Shown here: positions 31,961 through 42,611 of the stretch, in pieces
Position numbering within the stretch: the stretch's first letter is position 1
How the letters are laid out: each line of letters begins with the position of its first letter
Source of the DNA: Emergomyces orientalis
Lineage: Eukaryota > Ascomycota > Eurotiomycetes > Onygenales > Ajellomycetaceae
Assembly: GCA_002110485.1 (NCBI GenBank)
Contig: MOWL01000004.1
Location: 248,001-312,000, forward strand
DNA length: 64,000 bases
Direction: 5' to 3'
Made by a program: the position numbers and the translations under genes
The notes under the pieces: model-generated
Told to the model about the DNA's origin: nothing
The model's database searches: none
Seen by the model: the letters and a program-made list of their open reading frames with translations, nothing else

Positions 31961-32032
31961 ATCTCTAATGAAGAAGACTCAGGCTCTCAATGACTACCTG
32001 CAGAGGACCACGGAAGGGGAGAAGAGGGGTAA

Positions 32033-32258
32033 TGTCAGGGGTTGAACCCCTATATGGTTATATGGACTCGAGCTAGCCACTCAAACAGACTAATAGCTTC
32101 CACGCTAGTGACTAGCTCTCACTTGCAGCTTGCACTTAGAGCTCTTTTCTTCACATTCTTTGCACATTCTTTTTTCTTTCTCTTTTCTTTCTTAAGCTTT
32201 TCTTCTTGTATTTTAGGCACAATATAGTTCTTTCATACCTAATTGCTCGCCCCTTACA
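32033..32258 (+). repeat. 3' LTR of the Gypsy element
   Basis: It begins TGTCAGGGGTTGAACC and ends CCCTTACA, followed by GAATA. It keeps more C and G than the 5' LTR at sites that differ, so it is nearer the unmutated form. Confidence 0.9.
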
Positions 32259-32263
32259 GAATA

Positions 32264-32660
32264 GATGAAAATTTGATTTTATAAATTACAATGTAGTAGA
32301 GAAAATTACAACACAGAGTCTTTGTCTATTTTAAAAGATGATTCAGTCTAAATTAAAGTTTAAAACAGAATCTATTTATAGTTGAATATTTTAAATGTTC
32401 TCAAGAAGCCTCAGCAAGCACAGATATCTAGAAGTCTTGCTATCAGAAGAAAAGAATCACTGCATATTGAAGTGATTTTTAGATCTGTTTCAGAAGATAC
32501 TTTTTGTAAGATAGACTATAGATCTGACAGCTGCATCATGATAAGTGCATGAGCATGCAATTAATAAAATTTTAGACTTGATTACTTTTCAAATCAGGCA
32601 CTAGCTCTGTTTAGTAATTTTTTCTACTACATTGTAATTTACAATAAACAAATTTTCATC
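32264..32660. mobile_element. MITE with 46-bp inverted termini and TA flanks
   Basis: Bases 32264-32309 and the reverse complement of 32614-32660 match with few differences. The ends are GATGAAAATTTG and CAAATTTTCATC. TA dinucleotides lie at 32262-32263 and 32661-32662, as expected for a Tc1/mariner-type target duplication. It has no coding capacity. The Gypsy element inserted exactly at its left flank, so the MITE is older. Confidence 0.7.
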
Positions 32661-32984
32661 TATTTATTTCTATTCTTGAGTTTTTCTTGTTTAGTCTCTT
32701 TGAACTTCAGATATTTGTGTAGTTCTCACACATCATTCAGAATGATTCAGAAACAGAGTGGTCTTCATTGAGTCAAAAGATGCTTTTTAAAGGTGTACTT
32801 TCATCAAATATCATTTTGAATGATCATTTGTTTTGATTCAGCACTTGTATACTCAAGTCACAATTTGTGATTCAAAACTGTGACTCTCATCATTTTGACT
32901 CACTTTGCTCCACCACGCGATTCAAATTCATGGCTACAATGTCTGGAAGAGCTTGCCAACATTCAGACACTGAGCCAAGCATTC

Positions 32985-33530
32985 TGAATTGAAGAATATA
33001 AAAGAATAAGAAATGAATATTTCACATTAATTAAAAAAGCTAAAACTAGCTGCTGGAATAAATTTCTTGAGAATGCACAGGAAAAAGAAATATTTAAAGT
33101 TTTTAAATATACAAAGTCTAAATCTGTTGCAAAGCTTCCATCTCTAAAATATAAAATAGAAAATGAGGAATATATTGCTCATTCTTTTGAACAAAAATGT
33201 CAGGCTTTTATGAAAATTCTATTTCAAAAATCACCTCAATCTGAACAATATAGTTCAATAAGTGAATATATTGAAGATTCAAGATGGGCTTGGCCAGATC
33301 TATCTAGAAATGAACTTGAAACTGCTGTTTTTACAAGTTCTACAAAAACAGCTGCAGGACCTGATACTATAAATCATTTAATCATTCAAAAAGTCTTTCA
33401 TTCTCTGAAAAATGAATTATTTGAATTATTCTCTCAACTAATGAAGAATGGGTATCACCCTGAATGCTGGAGACAAGCAACTGGTATAGTTCTTGCAAAA
33501 CCAAATAGAAAAGCTACTATGCTCATGGCT
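32985..33530 (+). mobile_element. LINE-A ORF2 fragment (third copy)
   Basis: The plus strand encodes ORF2 residues of about 380-600: NEYFTLIKKAKTSCWNKF, then an open frame from 33210 through EDSRWAWPDLSRNE to ATGIVLAKPNRKATM. It stops abruptly where the 5' end of LINE-A copy 2 begins (33531). It is nearly identical to copy 1 and has few lesions, so it is younger than the 17771 fragment. Confidence 0.8.
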
Positions 33531-33798
33531 CAAAAAAACGCTTTCCCCCGAACCAGCCCAATTCTTCGAATTAGAAGATGAAAAGACATCCATTTGAAAG
33601 CTCTTGTTTGAGAAAGCAATTTATTCACTTTTTATTAAAATTGAGCGCGAGTTGATGAAGCTATTGAGGAAAACATGTTTGCAATCTCTAAGAGAAAAGA
33701 AAATCACACTTCATCACATAACTTCATCAGTTTCAGCCCAATTTACATAGAATTTTGATAGAAGCTAGAACAAACCAGATACTACAACTGTCTCAATT

Positions 33799-34122
33799 TT
33801 GAATTCATTCCGATCATCTCTTTCTGAACAATTCATTGTCAAAATCTGTGTGAAAACTCTGATTGATTTTCATGTTTCTTTGCACCAGTGCCAAGTCTTT
33901 TCCCTGTACCGCCCTACCTCGCCCGGCAGAAAAGTGACAAAAAATACCTTAGCACAGATCACATGTGACCTACCCTTCAATCAGAAATTCCCCGAAACCT
34001 ACCCTCTCTACAAAACAGAACGAGAAAAAGTGGAAATATCAGTGTTTAAAAAAATAGCTTGGTCCCTGCAAGTAATATATATACATACTTGTATATATAT
34101 ATATTATTATATAAGAAAATAG
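33799..34122 (+). CDS. Leader ORF in LINE-A copy 2, unknown product
   Basis: The counterpart of the leader frame at 25043-25300; 107 codons here because the stop is displaced. It stays open although ORF1 and ORF2 of this copy are broken. Confidence 0.3.
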   Translation: MNSFRSSLSEQFIVKICVKTLIDFHVSLHQCQVFSLYRPTSPGRKVTKNTLAQITCDLPFNQKFPETYPLYKTEREKVEISVFKKIAWSLQVIYIHTCIYIYYYIRK

Positions 34123-34817
34123 TACAGATTTAGTCTGTTGATTCTTCATTTGCATACTCATCTGTGTGACTTAATAAATTACATTTATTAAGAGCTATCT
34201 AGTAAAATATATGAGATTAATTTGAATAGAAAAGGAAATCTATTCAGTATTAATTCATATTGATATTTCAGGAATACAATCTTGATTTGAGGTGGGGCCT
34301 ATTTCAAGCAGAAATTTTGAGAAGCTTTTTAAATTGAAAAAGACAAAATTTACAAGAGTTAGAGTGTTTTTCTTGATTTAGCTCTGAGTAAATAAATCAA
34401 GAAAATTCTATACAAATTCATATTTCTTTACTTCAGTGACTGATTCAGTTTTTGAAAATAATCTCAATTTTGAGCTGCATACTTGATATGTGAAGAGAAG
34501 TTTAGAATATTGAATATTTCTGAATAGTTTTTATCAATTTCTCTGCAAAAAATTGATTTATTTTGTCAGTTTTTCTTTCAAAAACTGTCATTTCAATTGA
34601 ATAATTTATTATTCATTGAAATCAATTCTTTTCTCTTCATTTTGTAGCACAAGAAAGAAGTCTGTGAAGATTTAATTGATTTATCTTTAAAAATCAATAT
34701 TAGTTTATTAGATTCTCTTGAAAAATCTAATCTAGATACTATTTCTAGTAGAAAAATTAGCAAAAATCTGAGAATACTATTTAATTTGACTAATTATCTA
34801 ATATACTCAAAGAAATC

Positions 34818-36380
34818 ATGAATAACTCACCTCAATCTGTGAACATGATGACTCCATGCAAAAATAGAAATAATTTCATAGAAACTGTTTCTGAAATTGA
34901 GATTTTGAAGAAAAGAAAAAAAGAAGAAATAGACAGACACAAAATAGATGAAGTGAAAAATCTACAAAAAATAGCTAATAAGCTATATAAACAGTGCATG
35001 TATGAAGAAAATGAAGAAATTCTTCTTATTCTGCATTCACAAGCAAGACAACTGAATGAAATTATTAAGTTTAAACTTAATATTTCTTCAAATCTGAAGA
35101 TAGTTTTGAAAAAAACTGAAAAAACTGTATCTCAAAAAATCTCTTCTGAATCTCTTTCAAAAGAAAACACTGAAAATGAGACAAAAATCTATACTCAAGC
35201 TCTTAATAGCTCACAAAATATTGAAAAAGAAAAACAGCTGTAAAAAGCAGAAAAAATTTTCTCATTAGTTGAGAAAAAAGAACAAAGAAAAGTTTAAAAA
35301 GAGATTAAATTTCTTGAATCAAAAAAACAGAGACTGATTTTAAAAGTTAGTGATAGAGCTATCTTTGAAAAATCTATTCTAAATGATTCTAAGTTCATTT
35401 TTGAACTTAGAAACAAAATCAATCAAAACTTTCATTTTGAAACTTAAAATGAAGAATTCAAGCCAGTTATCTCATCAATTGAAACCTCTTTTCTGGGAAA
35501 TTCAATTGTAATTACTGCTATGCCAGATTTCAGCTCTGAATATCTAATTCAAAATGAAAACTGCTGAAAAGAGATAGTTCAAAAAGCTCTCTCTATTGAA
35601 GTTTCATGTGAAAAAGATGAGAAATGGGGAAAATTTGTATCACATGATATTTCAGTTGAAATCTTTGATCATGAAGAAGACATGATAAATTTGAAAGAAG
35701 AAATTGAAATATATAATTCAATTTCTTTGAAAAAAACCCCAATTTGGCTCAATTCTTATGAGCAAAGACAAAGAAATCAAAATACTTCAGTTTTAATTAC
35801 TACAAATACAATAGAACAGTCAAAACAACAGTATATTGTAATTGCAGAATTGAAAATGAAAGTATTTGAATTCAAAGATTCAAGAGAGAATATTAAATCT
35901 CAAATTCAATACTTAAACTGTCAGAAACATGGACACTTTGTAAATACTTGTAAAAGAAATTCTAAATATCAGTTTTGTGCTTTAGATCACAAAATAAATG
36001 AACATTCTTGCAATACATGTAGAAAAATAGATGAAATCTGCAATCACACTGAAATCAAATACAGTAATTGCTATGAAAAGCACACATCTATTTCAAAAGA
36101 TTATATTTTCATTTTCAAGAAAAAGTCTTTCAATAAAGATGTGAAATGGAGAAAAGAAACTCAAAATACAGAGAAAATAGATAAAACTATAAAAAGAAGA
36201 AATTTTCAAATGTCTATTTCTTCTGAGTCAAATTCTTTTTCAAAAAATAGACAGATCTTAAACTCTGTTACATCTATAAAAATGAGAAAAGATAAAGAAA
36301 ATCTCATTTCAATGAAAGCAGTAGAAGTTCCAGCTCTGAATACAGATAATAGATATAATCTATTACCTGATTCAGAATAA
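34818..36380 (+). pseudogene. LINE-A copy 2 ORF1, broken
   Basis: The frame matches ORF1 of copy 1 but is interrupted by stops near 35241, 35296, 35445 and 35566. Zinc-knuckle cysteines are damaged as well: the first knuckle reads YLNCQKHGHF where copy 1 has CSNC, and KCQFC has become KYQFC. The changes are Cys-to-Tyr, that is G-to-A. Confidence 0.8.
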
Positions 36381-36414
36381 AAGAAACACAGCTTCAATTT
36401 ATTCCTTTTGTACA

Positions 36415-37630
36415 TGTTTACTACACAAAATAATAATAAAAAGAAGAAAAAAACTATCAAAAATGCTTCAAAAATAACTTTTATTCAAAACAATGTTGAT
36501 AGAAATAAAGATGCTATCTATTCATGCTTACAAATAGACTTTGAAGAGCAAACTGACTTCATTCTATTACAAGAGTTAAATTTTGATATAGAACAACAAT
36601 TTACAATTTCTCATTCAAGCTATCACTGCTTTTTACCAGAGAAATCAGATGTAAAAGCAAGAGTTGTGATATATGCAAGAAAAAGATTGAGATTTCAATT
36701 CAATCTAAAAAGTAATTATATATCTAATTCTGATATTCTAGTTGGAGATATTATAGATACAAGAAATCAATTTGACAGTATTCAATTGATAAATATTTAT
36801 AATGAAAAATCACTGAAGGTAAATGATAATTCATGAACAGTTGACAGAGAACTGCTGAATTTAAGTCCAGAAAAAAATGCTATTATATGTGATGATTTCA
36901 ATGCACATCATATATAATGGAATTCTGAATGTGATTATTCAATAAGATCAGAGAAAATAGTAGAGTGGGCTCTACAACATGAATTAGATATTATAAATGA
37001 AATTGATAGACAGATCTTCTTTAGAAACAACTTAATGAAGAAATCAATCATAGACTTAATCTTTCTATCAAAAAATTTGATTGAAAACAAGATCTATAAT
37101 TGATTTATTAATTCAGAAAAAACATCAGGATCTGCTCATAAAGTTATTCAATTTAATATTGAAATTGATGAAAAGGAAACATGTGAGAATCCTCTACTAT
37201 CAAATTAATATAATTTTGAAAAAGCTGAATGGTCTGAAATCAATAAGAGAATTGAAGATTTAAAATTTGAAAAAAAAGAAGAATTATCAAATTGAAATGA
37301 AAAGACAATAATAACAGATATAATACTAGAAAGTAGAACTAATATAATAACTGAAATTATATTAAAAAGTATTAAAAACTTTATATCAAAGAAAAAGCTC
37401 TCAGAATTCTCAAAATCTTGATGGTCAGAAGAAATAACAGAAAAAATAAAAAATCTAGCAAAAATAAAAAAAGAATGGAAAGAGAATATCATATCTTATA
37501 AAGAATATAAAAGAATAAGAAATGAATATTTCACATTAATTAAAAAAGCTAAAACTAGCTGCTGGAATAAATTTCTTGAGAATGCACAGGGAAAAGAAAT
37601 ATTTAAAGCTTTTAAATATACAAAGTCATA
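36415..37630 (+). pseudogene. LINE-A copy 2 ORF2, broken and truncated
   Basis: The endonuclease region is open to 36836, then stops at a TGA where copy 1 has Trp (DNSW). Further stops replace Trp in HHIWWN, NWFIN, SNWNE and KPWWSEE. The frame ends before the reverse transcriptase, so this copy cannot move itself. Confidence 0.82.
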
Positions 37631-37697
37631 AAAGAAAATTAAAAGAATGAACTAACATAGAAAATTTCTCAAAGAATATTTATAATAAATTGATTTA
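37631..37697. repeat. 67-bp fragment repeated at 43898-43964
   Basis: The same 67 bases, in the same orientation, occur in the 3' untranslated part of LINE-B at 43898-43964, with one difference (AACATAG here, AATATAG there). Here the piece is wedged between the truncated LINE-A copy 2 and LINE-C. It looks like filler DNA copied into a junction. Confidence 0.7.
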
Positions 37698-37809
37698 TTG
37701 GAAAAACCTCATCAAAAATTATTTTATTCTTTTACATCTAAATCGCGATCGCTTTCATACTGCAGAGGGTCTTGAAGGGCATCAGCTCGCTCACACACTC
37801 TCAAACACC

Positions 37810-39159
37810 ATGGTTGAGGCTGTGAGCATGAATGGTGGTGCAGGGAATGTGGGTGCACGCGCGGCGCGACGCGTACCTGGAGCCGCACAGGCAGGAGATG
37901 CAGCAACAAATGGTATGACAGCAACACTGCACATGATCACTGAGGCTCTTAGAGAGGGGGAGAAAGACAAGGAGATTAATAAGAAAGAATTACTGTATAT
38001 TCAGAGAGCTCTGAAGGCAGTGAATGAGCTCAAGGAGGACCTGCTTGACAACATGTTAAAGAAGCTAGAGAATGCTACAAGCGCATCACAGCAAAATGAA
38101 AGATGCAACATGCTGGACAGTGAGACCTCATGGGCGCGCATAGCAGTCAATGGAGAGCCGCCAGCAAAGATAGTAACTGGGCATGCATTGAGAGAGGTGG
38201 TGATATCTCACCACAACTGTGATGCACTGTCAGTGAAGAAATGCACCCCAGAGGCCATTGTGAGAAAGGTAAATGAGACCATCAAAGATGTGATCACTGG
38301 CACCATAGTTGCAGCAAGATACATGCCTAGTGGTGATCTGATCCTGGTCACAGACAACCCCAGCATGAAGGCCGAGCTGACAAAAAGTAATGAATGAGTG
38401 GAGAAATGGGGCGACAAGGCACACATGAGAAAGATGTATGCAGTATTGATCAAGAGTGCATCTATCAGTGTCATTAGCTGGATTAGCCCAGATAAAGCAG
38501 TGAAGAATGTCTACAAGCAGAACCCATCTCTCAGATGCAGAGTACTCATCCACAGGGTCACAAAGCAGCTAGCTAAACAGCAGCGGCCTCATGGAAGCAT
38601 TATCCTACATGTAGCCACACCGCAGCAGGCAAACACGCTTGTGGAGAATGGCATCATTCTGGGGAATGAATTCTGCATGGTTGAAATCTTCCACAGAGAG
38701 GCTCAGGTCACCCAATGCTACAGCTGCCAGCAATATGGACACATAGCCAGATTCTGCCGCAAGGGTGATATCTGTGGGCACTGTGCAGCAGAGGGACACA
38801 CGGACAAGACCTGCCCCGCAGCACTGGAAGAAAAGAAGGCAGTCTGCTGTAACTGTGAAGGAGATCACCCAGCATGATCTGCAAGATGCTCTGAACAACA
38901 GACTGCAGTTTCACTGGTCAAGAAGGCTCTCAAGAACCAGTCAAGGCGCTTTGTGGTGCAAACACCAGATGAGAAGGGTTGAATCACCCCCAGAAAGTGT
39001 AGCAGAACCACAGAAGAGAACCCTCTGATTGTTCAGCACAAGGTCAGCAGACCCACGAATGTGGCAAGAGCTGGCGCGCAGCAACGGGGCTCGCTCAGTG
39101 GCTATGCACGCCCAGCGCGACCAGACTCCACGCAGGACCAAGACATGGGTGAACCATGA
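37810..39159 (+). pseudogene. LINE-C ORF1: Gag-like zinc-knuckle protein with TGA stops
   Basis: The ATG at 37810 lies in a CACCATGG context. The frame has internal TGA codons at 38395, 38875 and about 38991, and then its final TGA at 39157. The C-terminal region has three Cys/His motifs: CYSCQQYGHIARFC (a perfect CX2CX4HX4C), CGHCAAEGHTDKTC and CCNCEGDHPA..C. In the third, the TGA falls where related elements have Trp after HPA. The protein would bind element RNA. Confidence 0.78.
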
Positions 39160-42100
39160 GTGAGCAAGTCCATATACTACAATACAATGTGCATAACTCA
39201 AACAAGGTGATGAACGCATTACTGGCCAAGCCTGAAATGGCATTAAACTACGACATCATCGCACTGCAGGAACCATGGATACAGAGGGAATCTGGAAGGG
39301 GTACAACATGCCCGGCCAACTGTGGATTCTGGCAGGCAGGCATGCAGATCAAGGAGGCCAGGGTGAGCTTCCTCATCAACAAAAGACTGAAGGCAACAGC
39401 ATGGGATGTCAGGGTCATTACAGAATCCATGGCATTGCTCACTGTGAACACGGTAAGAGGACTACTACTAATGCTCAATGTCTATGCTGCTCCACCAGGC
39501 AGCTACACAACTGTGCCAGAGAGTTCCCCCATCCTTGAGCTACAAGCGGTGGTGGAGGAGGCCGAGGCCTCGCTACCAGCGCGAACTCAGGGGCGATGTG
39601 CGCAACAGGCGCAAGACCCAGACACAAGTGCGCTACGAGCGCGACATCAGGGTGCAGACGCGCAACAAGTGCAAAGTCAGGGTGCGGAAGCGCGGCAGGC
39701 GGAGGTAGTGGTGCTGGGAGACTTCAATGTGCATCACTCAAAGTGGGGAGGTGAGCGAGTGAGACAGGACTTTGACCTGGCATGGGAGCTCATAGCACAG
39801 GTGGATGCTCTCGGACTGCAGCTGGCAACACCACGGGGAGAGATTACATGGCAGGACCACAGAAGCACCAGCACCATCTTGAACCTAATCTTTCTCTCAG
39901 AGAACCTGAGTGCAGGGGTACTGGAATGCTGGGTCACACACGAGGCGGATATGGCATCAGATCATCTACCAGTGGTCACTAAGTTGGCCATCAACATATC
40001 TGTGGTACTAAGGGAAAAACGCAACTGGCAGCAAGTGAATATACAGCAGCTGCAAAAGGACTGCCAAGAGCTACAATGTTGCAACAGCTTTGGCTCAACA
40101 GCAGAGATTGATTGCTATGCAAACTATCTAAGTGAATTCATCAATGAGCTAGCAGAGAAACACACTAAACACACGCGCATCTGCAAGCAGAGTCGCTCAT
40201 GGTGGTCCAACAGAGTGGCACAGGCAGTGAGTGAGTACAAGAGAACCATGAGGGATGCAGACAGCATCAAGGAGGAAAGAAGACATGCCCGCAACAGGCG
40301 AAACAAGGAAATAAAGCTGGCCAAGACTGCCAGCTTCTGCGATCTAATGAACAGTGCTGGCACAGATCCTAAACTGCTCTGGAAGCTGGCAAAGTGGGGT
40401 CGCACACACACCAACGAGACCAAGCAACCGGCAAGACTGCCACCGCTTAGGGGAATGCCAGAGGCCTTGGGTGAAACCGAGGTGCGAGCCACTGTCCAGG
40501 ACAAGGCTGAACTACTACGGGCGCGGTTCTTCCCGGAGCCTTTGGTGGCAAGGGAAGATGACATGAACGTGGGAACGCAGCCGCGGAGTGTGACTGACAT
40601 GGTAGTGCTCACAGAGGAGGCCATGGCAGCGCTGATTGCTAGGCTTCTGAACGACAAGGCCCCGGGTGCCAACAGCATCCCCAACCGCTTCCTCAAAATG
40701 CTAGGCCCAAGGTTCATCACAGCAATAACTGAGCTTACACAGGCCTGCTGGCATTGGGAGTACTACTCACAGATATTCAAAACAGCGCGCACGGTGGTGC
40801 TCAAGAAGCCAGGAAAGAAGGACTACAGTGAAGTGGGAGCCTGGAGGCCAATTGCACTACTTGACACCCTAGATAAAATTGTAGAGGCTGCAACAGCCAA
40901 GGAAATAAGGTCTCTGGCAGAGAAACATGGGATGCTACCAGCTCAGCAAATGGGGGCGCGAGGAGGCCACTTCACAGAAACAGCAATTGCTCTGTTACTG
41001 ACACAGATTCACACAGTGTGGGAGAAGCAGGGAGCAGTGGTCTCAGTGCTGTCACTGGACATCTCAGGGGCCTATGACAGAGTGCTCAGAAATCGCCTAG
41101 TGCACATTCTAAGAAAAAGAGGACTGCCCAGACAGCTGACTGAATGAGTCAACTCATTCATGCAGGGGCGCAAGGCGACACTAGTATTTGATGAGCAGGA
41201 AACTGAAGTCTTTGAGGTGAATGCAGGCATCCCACAGGGATCACCCTTGTCACCCATTCTGTTCTTATTCTACAATGAGGAGTTGCTCAGAATATGTGCA
41301 CTGTGAAGTGAGCCTGTCAGCTGCATAGGATTTGTAGACGATGTGAACATTCTAGCATATGGCGACTCAACTGAAGCGAATTGTGCGCATCTGGCGCGGA
41401 TCCATGCCAGCTGTGAGCTTTGAGTGAGCAGACATGGGGCAATCTTTGCACCACAGAAGTATGAGCTCATGCACTTTACCAGAACAAGAACTAGATTCAA
41501 TCTAGAACACTCACTGCAATTGCCACAGCAAGTGATCAAGCCACAGAGGGAGATGCGGGTGCTAGGCATCTGGCTTGACCCTAAGCTGAGGTGGCGTAGC
41601 CATGTCAGTAAGGTGATAGGCAGAGCGAAATCGCAGATAGGTGCCCTAACTCAGACAACACAGTCAACCTGGGGCCTGCCACTGCAGCATGCCCGGAGGG
41701 TCTACAATGCAGTGATAAGGCCCGCAATAGGATACGGAGCGCTGGCATGGCATCAACCACAGGCGACACAACATGAACCGCGACATCAACGCCAGCTGCT
41801 AGCCAGCCTGGAGAAGATTCAAAATAAATGCCTACAGGTCATTGCAGGGGCCTACAGAGCTACTCCAATCACCTCACTGGAGGCGGAGACAGCCACACTG
41901 CCTCTGGAGATACATCTAGACAGTGTGATGGCCAGAGCAACTGAGCAGCTTAAGGAGTCAGGAATCATGAAGCAGATAAAACAGGCATGTGTGCAGGTCA
42001 GAGCCAGACTTCGCAGAAGGAATAACAGAGGAATGCAGTCAGTGGAGGCAGTACTGCACCCAGTGAGCATGCAGCAGGGGTGGAGTGTAAATTGAGTGAG

Positions 42101-42611
42101 ACAGGCAAAGCAACTGAAAAAGCAGGAAAGACAAGAAAACAGTGTGTGTAACTGGGCCTTCAAGAGATGGGTGAGGGAGGAGGCAATGATAAGATGGTGG
42201 AACAGATGAAGAGCGCACACAACACCATGAAGAGAACTGTTTGGCAGGCCCCCGGATGTAGAGCTACTAAGATGGCATGAGGGCCTGAGCAAGGCCCGAA
42301 GCTCATTGATAGTCCAGCTGCGTACTGGCAAGACAGGCCTTGCAGCGTTCCTTCACAGAAGAAGAGTTCCGGACTTCCCCACACCAAAATGTCCATGTGG
42401 ATATGAGCATGAAACGGTGCTGCATGTGATGATACACTGTACACAATTTAGTGGGGAACGCGCGGAGCTGGAGCAGGAGGGCAGAGTGAATAAGAAGTGG
42501 TTGCTGGACACCAAGAAAGGACTGCACAGGCTCACCAAGTGGTGGCTCAAGCAGGACATCCTCAGACAGTTCTCCCTAGCCAAGGTGTTAAGTGAGAGAA
42601 GGGCGGAATGA
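39156..42611 (+). pseudogene. LINE-C ORF2: endonuclease and reverse transcriptase with TGA stops, no RNase H
   Basis: The start overlaps the ORF1 stop as ATGA. Continuous to 41147, then interrupted by TGA at 41145, 41305, 41420, 42093, about 42206 and about 42227, in one frame throughout. The endonuclease domain is N-terminal (ILQYNVHNSN, ALQEPWIQRES, LGDFNVHHSKW). The reverse transcriptase includes LDISGAYDRV, GIPQGSPLSPILF and FVDD at 41331-41342. A Cys/His cluster (CPCGYEHETVLHVMIHC) lies near the end. No RNase H acidic motifs are visible between the reverse transcriptase and that cluster, unlike LINE-A. Many TGG Trp codons remain intact elsewhere. Confidence 0.82.

Larger units (their letters stand above)
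26288..32258 (+). mobile_element. Gypsy-type LTR retrotransposon (chromodomain-bearing), mutated
   Basis: A complete element framed by two 226-bp LTRs (26288-26513 and 32033-32258) and a 5-bp target duplication GAATA (26283-26287 and 32259-32263). A purine-rich tract, AAGGGGAGAAGAGGGG, lies just before the 3' LTR. The order is Gag, protease, reverse transcriptase, RNase H, integrase, chromodomain, which places it among chromoviruses. It is dead. Stops occur at expected Trp positions (TGA, TAG and TAA), at an expected Arg before YPLPLI, and many Gly and Pro codons are changed by G-to-A or C-to-T. The element carries a younger solo LTR at 30331-30734. Confidence 0.9.
25704..32904. repeat. Diverged terminal-inverted-repeat pair enclosing the Gypsy element
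   Basis: Bases 25704-25849 and the reverse complement of 32761-32904 align over about 145 bases with many transitions. Common segments include AAGTACAC(T/C)TTTAAAAAGCA and TTTTGACTCAAT, and the outer ends read GTAAGTCAAA and GTGAGTCAAA. The arms face each other like the ends of a DNA transposon with long inverted repeats, later split by a Gypsy element and a MITE. The AGTCAA-like end resembles pogo/Fot1 elements, but no transposase is readable between the arms and I cannot define a TA duplication. Confidence 0.5.
33531..37630 (+). mobile_element. LINE-A copy 2, inverted, mutated and 3'-truncated
   Basis: This copy matches copy 1 in opposite orientation from the 5' end through ORF1 (34818-36380) and ORF2 up to about residue 435. 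It carries stops in both ORFs: TAA for Gln, TGA or TAA for Trp and Gly-to-Asp changes (CDDFN for CGDFN), all G-to-A or C-to-T. Sequence similarity ends at about 37627. A LINE-A 3' terminus in the same orientation at 43105-43197 may be its detached end, separated by LINE-C. Confidence 0.85.

Noticed and set aside
40124..40720. Minus-strand 198-codon frame
   Set aside because: Shadow of LINE-C ORF2.
37810..42611. Reassignment of TGA to tryptophan in the genome
   Set aside because: Host genes and LINE-A copy 1 use TGG for Trp and end at TGA normally, so a genome-wide code change is excluded. I keep only the mutational bias as a finding.
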